A stretch of DNA of 21,761 nt. Source: a virus. Below, in pieces: positions 7,436 through 14,545 of this stretch (its first letter is position 1; each line of letters starts with the position of its first letter). The stretch spans positions 1 to 21,761 of the IMG/VR virus record IMGVR_UViG_3300033148_002310, one strand, 5' to 3'. The notes beneath the pieces are model-generated. The model saw only the letters and a list, made by a program, of their open reading frames with translations, was not told where the DNA came from and ran no database searches. Position numbers and translations under genes: made by a program.

Positions 7436-7743
7436 CGGACACATTTAATCACACTTTCACTTTACAGCGTGCAACGTCGGCAAAAGATAGCGGTGGCGCA
7501 ACAACTCAAACGTGGACAGCAATTACAACGTTTAAAGGTCATTTGCGATTATTGAAAGCGATTGAGCAAAGAGAGTACGGCAAGAAAGCCGTTCGCTCAA
7601 CTCATAGGCTTTATTGTCAACAGCTTTTGCAAAGCAATGATCGTATACTTGACGAGAATAATAAAGTTTATAATGTGTTAAGTGTTGACAATCCGCACTT
7701 AATGGATGAATTCTATCAGGCAGATGTAGAGAGGTTGCTTTGA
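7426..7743 (+). CDS. Head closure / head-tail joining protein, SPP1 gp16-like
   Basis: This 105-residue protein matches the small beta-barrel head-tail joining family that closes the connector after packaging. The diagnostic pattern is an early FTLQRATSAKDSGGATTQTW (residues 11-30), then a central segment with STHRLYCQQ, and a late DENNKVYNVLSVDNP. Length is typical for the family. It overlaps the connector gene by 10 bases, and its TGA stop overlaps the TTG start of the next gene. Confidence 0.85.
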   Translation: MGIADTFNHTFTLQRATSAKDSGGATTQTWTAITTFKGHLRLLKAIEQREYGKKAVRSTHRLYCQQLLQSNDRILDENNKVYNVLSVDNPHLMDEFYQADVERLL

Positions 7744-8135
7744 GTAAGCTCGTAAAATCGTATTTATCAAAAGCACTACAAACGTCTGAAAACTTACTTG
7801 AGGAAAAGCTCCAGGTCGCGGGTGAAATGATTGTAGCGCAAGCCAAGCAATTAACACCGGTAGCTTATGGACGGGCAAAGAGTTCTGTCACTTGGGCAAC
7901 GAGTAAAAGTAGAAGCAATCCAACATTAGAATCAGGGCCTAAAGGCAGTGTGACGGCGAAGGCAGAAGAGACTATCAAGCCGCCCAAATCAAAATTGACC
8001 TTGCGGTTCGGATCAGCTGTAATTTATTTTATATGGCTCGAAATCGGAACGAAAACAAATAAACGTTATGCTCCGTTGCGGCTTGGACTTTATAAATCAT
8101 TGCCAAATGTTAAAAGAGTGCTTGCGAAAAAATGA
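7740..8135 (+). CDS. HK97 gp10-like / minor neck protein
   Basis: This 131-residue protein fits the HK97 gp10-like family found between head-closure and tail-terminator genes. An N-terminal helix (residues 10-35) leads to KQLTPVAYGRAKSSVTW, the family's conserved TPV..G.L/R..S motif. A C-terminal segment (YFIWLEIGTKTNKRYAPLR) corresponds to the usual YA..vEyGT… followed by a short helix. The start is TTG in the overlap TTGA, preceded by GAGAGG. The protein is basic. It probably contributes to head-tail joining or tail completion. Confidence 0.82.
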   Translation: MSKLVKSYLSKALQTSENLLEEKLQVAGEMIVAQAKQLTPVAYGRAKSSVTWATSKSRSNPTLESGPKGSVTAKAEETIKPPKSKLTLRFGSAVIYFIWLEIGTKTNKRYAPLRLGLYKSLPNVKRVLAKK

Positions 8136-8524
8136 TTGCTGAACTAAGAGAAGAAATTTACACCGTATTGCAAACGGTTGATGGAATTGAATCACACTAT
8201 ATGGAAGCAGACCAGGATAGCGATCTTGCAACGAATACAAGCGTTCCATATGTGATTTTTTCTGAGATCATTGACAATCATTCACGTATTGACACAAACG
8301 CAAACGAGGCAAACGTTCCTGTTCAGTTTGATTTTTATCATACCAATGTTGCGGATTTAGAATCAATTTACGAGGCGACAAGGACTGCTTTGTTAATTCG
8401 TGCAAACTATTCTTTTGTCGGTTACAATTTGCTTGACTTATTGCAGGACTTTTCGACTCCAGTTTTGCAAACTGAGATTAAGCAAATTTCTTTACAAATA
8501 ACGTATAGATTGGAGAAACTATAA
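8132..8524 (+). CDS. Tail terminator / tail completion protein
   Basis: This 130-residue protein lies directly before the tail tube gene, where the tail terminator (lambda gpU-like, DUF3168-like) is encoded. It begins with a helix (IAELREEIYTVLQTVDGIES), then has a strand segment VPYVIFSEIIDNHSRI, a FDFYHT strand and a helix LESIYEATRTALL. It ends with a strand, KQISLQITYRL, typical of these alpha-beta proteins. It should cap the finished tail and bind the head. The ATG overlaps the previous stop in ATGA. Confidence 0.78.
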   Translation: MIAELREEIYTVLQTVDGIESHYMEADQDSDLATNTSVPYVIFSEIIDNHSRIDTNANEANVPVQFDFYHTNVADLESIYEATRTALLIRANYSFVGYNLLDLLQDFSTPVLQTEIKQISLQITYRLEKL

Positions 8525-8525
8525 A

Positions 8526-8903
8526 ATGGGTAAATTAGCATTTACAGACGGAGACTTTGAATTTAACTCCGTTACTTATTATGTCAGAAACTTTAATATT
8601 GATGAATCACTTGCAGAAATTAATGCAACGGATACGGGCACGTCTGATGACGGTAATGAATATATCACTGGCCGTTATGACCGGACTTTTGATTTTGAGA
8701 GAGTATCAATTCAGACTGATTCAGGCTTGCCTTTGGGTACTGAGTACGCCGGAACGTTTACCAGTGGAACGGGAAGCAGAACGTTTGCTGGTAATATGAT
8801 TTTGACAAGCCGGAAATTTGTTCATTCATTAGATGATGTAATTCTTGAGCAATACACTGGTAGAATTAACGGCACTCATACAATTACACCTGAATCAGCT
8901 TGA
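8526..8903 (+). CDS. Major tail tube protein
   Basis: This 125-residue protein is almost entirely beta-rich and sits between the tail terminator and the tail assembly chaperones, the standard position for the tube subunit. Segments such as SVTYYVRNFNIDESLAEINA and TDTGTSDDGNEYITGRYDR resemble siphovirus tube proteins, where a long loop links two sheets. Length is at the short end for tube proteins but acceptable. Translation of the next gene seems coupled, because the TGA stop overlaps the downstream start in TTGATG. Confidence 0.82.
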   Translation: MGKLAFTDGDFEFNSVTYYVRNFNIDESLAEINATDTGTSDDGNEYITGRYDRTFDFERVSIQTDSGLPLGTEYAGTFTSGTGSRTFAGNMILTSRKFVHSLDDVILEQYTGRINGTHTITPESA

Positions 8904-9232
8904 TGCGGCGTAAAATAGAAATAGAGCTTTTCGGACGCAAATATTATTTATTTGAATTAAACGCGATAGAATATGCGTCTATACCTGCTTATGATGAAAG
9001 CAAGGCTAACGACGTCATTTATAATTTGTATTACCGATGTGAGCTTTTATCAAAAGCATTGCGTTATAATTATTGCGAACTTCCCTTTTATAAACTATTT
9101 CGAAAATTGCGTCTAAAAAAGCTCTTTTCTGTTAAATCAATTGCAAGTTTGCCAAGCTCTGAATTGAAGCGGTTGGCTGAACTTTATGATGAATTCGAGG
9201 GATTTGATAAAAAAAAAGAAATGACAGAATAG
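8903..9232 (+). CDS. Tail assembly chaperone G
   Basis: This is the shorter of two overlapping products, about 109 residues if it starts at ATG 8903 (TTG 8900 is an alternative; the TGATG overlap favours ATG). It lies between the tail tube and tape measure genes, like lambda G. The protein is helical and basic, with a tail LPSSELKRLAELYDEFEGFD and then three lysines encoded by a nine-A run just before the stop. Chaperones of this type coat the tape measure and are absent from the mature tail. See the G-T entry for the frameshift product. Confidence 0.82.
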   Translation: MRRKIEIELFGRKYYLFELNAIEYASIPAYDESKANDVIYNLYYRCELLSKALRYNYCELPFYKLFRKLRLKKLFSVKSIASLPSSELKRLAELYDEFEGFDKKKEMTE

Positions 9233-9456
9233 GGCATGATGTTGTCCTGTGTTTCATTTCTCACTTTTTTAATATCCCCCTTGAAAAAGTCGAACAGCGG
9301 CCGTTATCAGAATATCAGATGTTAGCAGAGCAGGCATTTAATCTTGCCGCTATGTATCGCGGATCAAAATTTGAGCTAATGAGCCAAAAAGAAAAAGACG
9401 AAGATTTGTTAAGATTTAAAATTGAAACGGAAAAGCGCCAATGTCCAGCAAGTTAA
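8903..9456 (+). CDS. Tail assembly chaperone G-T fusion via -1 ribosomal frameshift
   Basis: Reading G up to the A9 run (9209-9217) and slipping back one base continues in an open frame from AGA at 9217 to TAA at 9454-9456. This adds 79 residues and gives about 184 in total. The extension is helical and chaperone-like (FISHFFNIPLEKVEQRPLSE, then QMLAEQAFNLAAMYRG) and ends in charged residues. It has no start codon or ribosome site of its own that would make it a separate gene, and it fills the otherwise unexplained 208 bases before the tape measure. This matches the conserved lambda-type G/G-T arrangement. The stop overlaps an ATG (TAATG) inside the tape measure start. Confidence 0.85.
9209..9217 (+). 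promoter_or_regulatory. A9 slippery sequence for -1 frameshift
   Basis: Nine A residues are read in the G frame as AAA AAA AAA followed by GAA. Slipping by -1 on A AAA AAA keeps full codon pairing and enters the T frame. The site lies four codons before the G stop, as usual for tail chaperone frameshifts. Confidence 0.85.
9218..9260 (+). promoter_or_regulatory. Compound stem-loop just 3' of the slippery site
   Basis: Outer stem: GAAATGA (9218-9224) pairs with TCATTTC (9254-9260). Inner stem: AGGGCA (9231-9236) pairs with TGTCCT (9243-9248), with one G-U pair and a TGATGT loop. The outer stem would partly unwind as the ribosome reaches the A-run, leaving the inner hairpin 13 bases downstream. 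A stimulatory role in frameshifting is plausible but not proven. Confidence 0.45.
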
Positions 9457-11672
9457 TGGAAATGTACATTGAGGTAAAAGCTAAACAGGACAAAGCCGAA
9501 AAGCAGTTAAAGAGCCTTGAAAGAAAAGTTGATGCTGGCAGTAAGAAAATGCAAAAGGATGTCGGGCGGCTTGGTAGTTCTTTTTCAAATTTAGCCGGAA
9601 AAATAAAAGTTATCGGTGGAGTCATTGCTGGGGCGTTTGTAGTTAAAAAGGTATTTGACCTGGGGCGGGCTGCAATAAATACAGCGATGAACTTTGAGAT
9701 GTTGCGCTCAAGATTGGTAGCTTTAAAGGGGAGCCAAGAAGAAGCAAATAAAACTTTTGAGATTTACAAAAAACTTGCAGCGACAACGCCATTTGATTTA
9801 CAGAGCTTGACCGAAGCTGGTGCGGCAATGGAAGCTTTCGGGATTGATTCACAAAAGCATTTAAAGACGACTGCGGACTTGGCGGCGTTTATGGGAGTAA
9901 CTGCACAAGAGGCTGCAAGTGCCTGGGGCCGTGCCTGGGCCGGTGGTGCTGGAGCGGCTGACATATTCAGAGAACGCGGTGTTTTAAACTTGATCAAGAT
10001 GAAAACCGGCATTGAGGATTTGACTAAGCTGACAAAAGAAGAATTTCAGCAAACAATGGTCAAGGTCTTTACAGATGTAAATGGCCGGATCGCAGGGGCG
10101 ACGGACATTTTGGCCAAGACGGCAAAGGGTGGAATCTCTAATTTTCAAGATGCACTTGATGCGTTAGCTGATGCAACTTTCAAAAGGACACTTCCCGCGA
10201 TAAACAGACTTGCGCGTGCTGGGGCAAGTCTGATTGAAAAAATAACACCGGTTGAGACGAATCTCGAAAAGGTTACAAAGGCAAGCGCAGAACAGCGAAT
10301 CGAATTTGAACAGCTTGTCGCTAAATATACTATTTTATCAAGAAAGCAAAATAAATCAAAAACAGAACATAAAGAATATCAAAACACAATCAATCAATTA
10401 AATTCTAATTATGGCGAATATCTGGGTAATATAAATCTTGAAAAAGATTCTTACGACGCTGTAAAAAAGGCCATTGATGGGGCACGAGATGCTTTAATCG
10501 AAAAAACAAGAGTACAAGCTATCGAGGCGGAATTTGCAGACAAGCAAGCTGAAGTTGTAGCGTTGCAACGACAACAAATTCAGGCCGTTAACGCAACAGC
10601 AAATTCGATGGCAAAGTTAAAGATTGCGGGAATTGATGTAAAAAATATAACTGATGAACAGTTAGAAAATATTATTAGGATAGGTACTATCCAGGGTAAT
10701 TTTAAAACAAGTTATACAGAGACTGCGAAGGCGGCATTGTCTATTATAAGAAACCGGACACTTGAGCAGACTTTGATGGAGCAGATAGCCGAAAAACAAA
10801 ATGAGCTTTTGAATTTTACGGAAAGATACAATACAGAGCTTGAGACGGCGGGCGAGGCGTCTATGCAAAACGCAACAAATCTAAATAATGCGGCCATATC
10901 AGCGTCGTCTTTAAAAGATTCATTTGTTGCAATTAATGAAGAAAGTACCATTATTACAGAGGGTACAAAGAATGTTGCAAAAACGTTCAACGATGTCTTG
11001 GAAAAACAAAAACTTGGGATAACAGCGCAAAAGAGATCAAAAAAATTTTTAGAGGGCATTAAAAACACACAAGTAGAAATGGTTCCGGCTATTAGCGAAA
11101 TCACGGCAAAAAACAAATTGTCTGCTGCTCAATATGAGCGCAATAATATGTTATTGCGCGATGCTGCCGACTTGATCAGCAAAAATGTTGCTGGTGGTAT
11201 TACAGACGCGCTATTAGGCGCAAAGTCTTTGGGCGAAGCATTAAAGGGTATTGGCAAGCAACTTGTAGCAATGGCGACTAATAAAATTCTATCATTCGGG
11301 ATTGATTTTTTATTAACCGGCGGTACATCAGCTATTGGCGGCGGTTTGTTTGGCGGGTTGCGTAAAGTGTTCGGATTCGCGCAAGGTGGCGAAATATCAA
11401 ATATTAGCGGACGGCCTATTTTAAAAGGCGCGGAAGGTTTAAACTTTGTAGTTCCGCCAGGGTTTCAAAATGATTCTTTCCCGATTGCTGTTCAAAGCGG
11501 GGAACATGTTAAAGTAACACCAGCCGGACAATCTGCAAGTAATGAAAACTATAATATAAGTTTGAATATACGAGCACTTGATCCGATAGGCTTTGAAAGG
11601 TGGGCAAAGACAGACGGGCGGAGTGCGATAAATAATTTATTAAGAGACTTGCAAGACAGAGGTCGAAATTGA
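9441..11672 (+). CDS. Tape measure protein
   Basis: This 743-residue protein is the longest in the tail module and sets tail length, then is ejected with DNA. Features are an N-terminal coiled coil (residues 10-45), a conserved tape measure region AATTPFDLQSLTEAGAAMEA followed by FGIDSQKHL (about 112-140), and long helical and coiled-coil regions to about 560. A hydrophobic, glycine-rich C-terminal part (about 580-640, including FLLTGGTSAIGGGLFGGL) may insert into the host membrane. By the usual 1.5 angstrom per residue the tail should be near 110 nm. ATG 9441 has only a weak ribosome site; ATG 9456, forming TAATG with the G-T stop, is an equally good start. Confidence 0.9.
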   Translation: MSSKLMEMYIEVKAKQDKAEKQLKSLERKVDAGSKKMQKDVGRLGSSFSNLAGKIKVIGGVIAGAFVVKKVFDLGRAAINTAMNFEMLRSRLVALKGSQEEANKTFEIYKKLAATTPFDLQSLTEAGAAMEAFGIDSQKHLKTTADLAAFMGVTAQEAASAWGRAWAGGAGAADIFRERGVLNLIKMKTGIEDLTKLTKEEFQQTMVKVFTDVNGRIAGATDILAKTAKGGISNFQDALDALADATFKRTLPAINRLARAGASLIEKITPVETNLEKVTKASAEQRIEFEQLVAKYTILSRKQNKSKTEHKEYQNTINQLNSNYGEYLGNINLEKDSYDAVKKAIDGARDALIEKTRVQAIEAEFADKQAEVVALQRQQIQAVNATANSMAKLKIAGIDVKNITDEQLENIIRIGTIQGNFKTSYTETAKAALSIIRNRTLEQTLMEQIAEKQNELLNFTERYNTELETAGEASMQNATNLNNAAISASSLKDSFVAINEESTIITEGTKNVAKTFNDVLEKQKLGITAQKRSKKFLEGIKNTQVEMVPAISEITAKNKLSAAQYERNNMLLRDAADLISKNVAGGITDALLGAKSLGEALKGIGKQLVAMATNKILSFGIDFLLTGGTSAIGGGLFGGLRKVFGFAQGGEISNISGRPILKGAEGLNFVVPPGFQNDSFPIAVQSGEHVKVTPAGQSASNENYNISLNIRALDPIGFERWAKTDGRSAINNLLRDLQDRGRN

Positions 11673-12067
11673 GTATACCAAAGTTGACAACTTCAGACGG
11701 TTCAACCTATAGCGTAACTTTTACGCGCGGGCATCAATTCCCGTGGGGCTATTATTCGGATAAAGGCAATCAGGAAATAGAATATACAAGGGATGGATAC
11801 GGCATTGTTCGCAAAAATGGCGACGAAAAGAAAATTGCTAAAATTCACATAAAAAATGAAACGGAATCAGTCGCAACGCAAGTTAATACATTGTTTAGTG
11901 CATCGTATGTCGACTTTATGATGAATACATTTCGATACTATCCAAACAAAGACAGCGGAAATTACTATACAATGAGATTGACAAAGCCTGTTATTATTAA
12001 TCAAGCGCTTGATACTCCGGTAAGCTCTCGTTTATACGAATTTATTATTGAGGCAAAAGAGGAATAA
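11669..12067 (+). CDS. Minor tail protein (possible distal tail component)
   Basis: This 132-residue, beta-rich protein lies between the tape measure and the tail hub. This slot holds distal tail proteins in many siphophages, but it is much shorter than a full Dit, which usually exceeds 200 residues. It may contain only the ring-forming N-terminal domain, or be a gpM-like tip protein. Segments IEYTRDGYGIVRKNGDE and SSRLYEFIIEAKEE look like strands. The start is TTG overlapping the upstream TGA (TTGA), with GAGG about nine bases before. The end joins the hub gene in TAATG. Confidence 0.65.
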   Translation: MSIPKLTTSDGSTYSVTFTRGHQFPWGYYSDKGNQEIEYTRDGYGIVRKNGDEKKIAKIHIKNETESVATQVNTLFSASYVDFMMNTFRYYPNKDSGNYYTMRLTKPVIINQALDTPVSSRLYEFIIEAKEE

Positions 12068-14211
12068 TGGCAATAACAGAGCCTGGACAATTTACCACTG
12101 AAAAGAACAAACAGGCTTTTCAGGCCATTGTATTTATCGATTGTGATGATAAATCTAAATACTGGGCTAATGAATTACTTGCGTCGTTTAATGGCCATAG
12201 TTACGAGAATGAGCTTGTAAATGTATCGGCTATTTCTGCAAGTGTTGATAGGGACGGCGGTCTTGCAACGGTTGGCGGCTTGACTTTTGATTTAACCAAC
12301 TTAGAAAATTATAGTGACTGGGTTGCCGGAGTCGGAAATATTGAGGGAACAGAAGTAAAGTTTTATCTAGTGTTTAACGACGGTTCGGCGTTAACCTTTT
12401 CAGAATCAGTACAATTCTTTACAGGCTTGATCGATGGTTTTGAAATTGACTATGATAGACTTTCTATTTCTGTATCTCATTATGATTTATTTATTGATGA
12501 AATGGTTGGGGAACTTATTGAAGAAGGTGAATACGACGACGGCTATATAAAGCAATTATCGAGCGCAACGGGGAGAATGAAGCCTATTGTTTACGGCGAC
12601 CATACTTATAACGGCCCAAAGCCAGCAGCGCAATGGAATCCGGCTGAAAAAACGAATATGGTTCCGGCTGTTCGAATTAATGAAAATAAATGGCTGATTG
12701 CAGGCCATGAGATGGGGACTTGTAGTGTAAATGATATATGGCTATATCATAATGGGCTGAATAGATATTTTCAAGTTTCGCCGGATATTGTTACGATAAC
12801 AAATTCGGGGGAATGTATTGTTGAACTGCCAGAATCTCTTGTGTTGAATGTTTATGACTTTTGGCTCCCGCACGCTGTTTATAATTTTGGTTATTCGACG
12901 GACTGGGTAAATGATGAATATTTAATTGACAACGATTTAACAACATACACAAGCATAAATGGAACAGTAACGGGAAAAAGAACTTTAAATTTAAAGTTTA
13001 AAGAATATGACTATGATGGCTATACAAATATAGTTGCAATTCGTAACTTTTCAGCTTATAACGCAAGCGCGGGGACGCTTGAATACTGGATGCTCGGAGC
13101 AGGCGGCGAACCTACAGGGATTGAAAAAAGAGCAGAAATAAATACAATTGTACATTCAGCCGGAACTTGCACGGTGACAACGGTTGACGAGAATGAATTT
13201 CAAGTCGGTGAACTTGTTACACTTTCTGGTGTTCAGGCTAAATCTGGTGATACATACTTTGACGGCGGCATTGACGGGGCCTATATTATAACAGCGGTTA
13301 ACAGTAGTACAGAGTTTGAATTTTCGTTTACGTCGCCTTTGTGGAATAACTTTTATAATGGTTCGGCTATTGTTGTGGTTAGCGATGTAATAAGCCTTCC
13401 AACGACAACGTATGGAACACCGGTTGACGTTGGGGCCTTTGAATTACAAACGCCGGATACTATAGGAAAAATGATCATTATTAGCGCAATCGGTTCACCG
13501 GTTACGGCTAACATTCGATGCTTTTATAAAAGAATTGAGCTTGAAATTCCATTTACTGATGACTTTACTTTGTGCGCTGCGGGGCATGGTAAAAAAGACG
13601 GATCAAGCTATATTGAAAATCCGGCTGACGTTATCAAGGACATTGTAACAACTTGGACAGACTTAACTTATGCAGATAACTTTGATACAATGGCTTTCAC
13701 AGCCGCACAAACAGCGCGTACAAGCTGGGATTTTGATTTTGTTTTAATAAATCAAATCAAAGTAAGAGATTTAATACATGAGCTTGCAAAGGCTTCAAAT
13801 ATACATGCTTTTTGGAATAATGAAAACAAACTTAAATTATCAGCATATACACAGAATCCAAGCTATACGGCGAACATTGACGAATTTAGTGAGGCTCCTG
13901 GCGTATCTGGCGGGAGTTTTAACAAAAATAGAATCATTGCTGGCACATTGCAACAAAGGCAAACACCTGTTAGTGAGCTTGGTAATAAAATATACGTGAA
14001 TTATTTTGCTGATGAAGTGAGCGGAAAGTTTAACGGAAGGATAACTTCTGAGAACACTACAAGCCAAGCAGATTATGGCGTTTTTGAGTTGACCTTTGAA
14101 AACAAGTATATAGCTGATGACGCGGTTATTGAACTTTACGCGGCAAATTTGATTGATATATTTAGCTATAGAATGTGGTTATGTCAATTTGAAGGAAGTT
14201 TGCATCAATAA
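12067..14211 (+). CDS. Tail-tip hub protein, main part
   Basis: This 714-residue protein is taken as the tail hub/tip that closes the tail and carries the fibres. An N-terminal region of alternating strands contains a block found in this type of hub: VQFFTGLIDGFEIDYDRLSI, and later GRMKPIVYGDHTY (about 172-184). A central beta region (about 355-440) has an inserted domain like that seen in the connector (segment GIDGAYIITAVNSSTEFEF). The C-terminal part (VRDLIHELAKASNIHAFWNN) resembles hub gp27/Tal-like domains. The last 15 residues look out of frame; the gene probably continues in the +1 frame to 14545. Confidence 0.75.
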   Translation: MAITEPGQFTTEKNKQAFQAIVFIDCDDKSKYWANELLASFNGHSYENELVNVSAISASVDRDGGLATVGGLTFDLTNLENYSDWVAGVGNIEGTEVKFYLVFNDGSALTFSESVQFFTGLIDGFEIDYDRLSISVSHYDLFIDEMVGELIEEGEYDDGYIKQLSSATGRMKPIVYGDHTYNGPKPAAQWNPAEKTNMVPAVRINENKWLIAGHEMGTCSVNDIWLYHNGLNRYFQVSPDIVTITNSGECIVELPESLVLNVYDFWLPHAVYNFGYSTDWVNDEYLIDNDLTTYTSINGTVTGKRTLNLKFKEYDYDGYTNIVAIRNFSAYNASAGTLEYWMLGAGGEPTGIEKRAEINTIVHSAGTCTVTTVDENEFQVGELVTLSGVQAKSGDTYFDGGIDGAYIITAVNSSTEFEFSFTSPLWNNFYNGSAIVVVSDVISLPTTTYGTPVDVGAFELQTPDTIGKMIIISAIGSPVTANIRCFYKRIELEIPFTDDFTLCAAGHGKKDGSSYIENPADVIKDIVTTWTDLTYADNFDTMAFTAAQTARTSWDFDFVLINQIKVRDLIHELAKASNIHAFWNNENKLKLSAYTQNPSYTANIDEFSEAPGVSGGSFNKNRIIAGTLQQRQTPVSELGNKIYVNYFADEVSGKFNGRITSENTTSQADYGVFELTFENKYIADDAVIELYAANLIDIFSYRMWLCQFEGSLHQ

Positions 14212-14545
14212 TTCTGCAAAGTACCTTGTTTACTCAATCGGTCATAAACCGCTTGATGGAACCGGACGAATAGCCATAGAATGTGTTGAGCAAAAAGACA
14301 CGTCCGGCGACACGATAACACATATAACAAGCGAATGGGGAGTTGGTGGAGAATCAAGTGGCGGTGGAGTTAGCGGCGGTGTTGGCGGCGGCGGTTCAAG
14401 TGGAATTAGTTATTTTAGTGGTAGTGCTAAAAAGAATGTCCGCGGCATTGTATTTTATGATCAATATGGCCGTCCAGTTTACGAATGGCGTGAGAACGCG
14501 GGCGGATCAAGAATAACAAGAAAAACGAGTTATTTAAAACCATGA
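14153..14545 (+). CDS. Probable C-terminal part of the tail hub (frame-shifted)
   Basis: This 130-codon ORF is in the +1 frame relative to the hub and overlaps its last 59 bases. The only early start is a TTG at 14153 without a ribosome site, and there is no ATG anywhere in the first half. It is therefore more likely the displaced 3' end of the hub than a separate gene. It holds the strand-rich KYLVYSIGHKPLDGTG and then a Gly/Ser linker (about residues 67-90). A short conserved-looking tail RGIVFYDQYGRPVYEWRENA could attach fibres. It ends in ATGA with the next gene. Joined, the hub would have about 825 residues. Confidence 0.6.
   Translation: MIYLAIECGYVNLKEVCINNSAKYLVYSIGHKPLDGTGRIAIECVEQKDTSGDTITHITSEWGVGGESSGGGVSGGVGGGGSSGISYFSGSAKKNVRGIVFYDQYGRPVYEWRENAGGSRITRKTSYLKP

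Noticed and set aside
10712-11116. 134-codon ORF on the minus strand inside the tape measure gene
   Set aside because: It lies wholly within a well-supported + strand gene, is composed of phenylalanine/serine/cysteine-rich sequence typical of antisense readings, and has no ribosome site or family motif.
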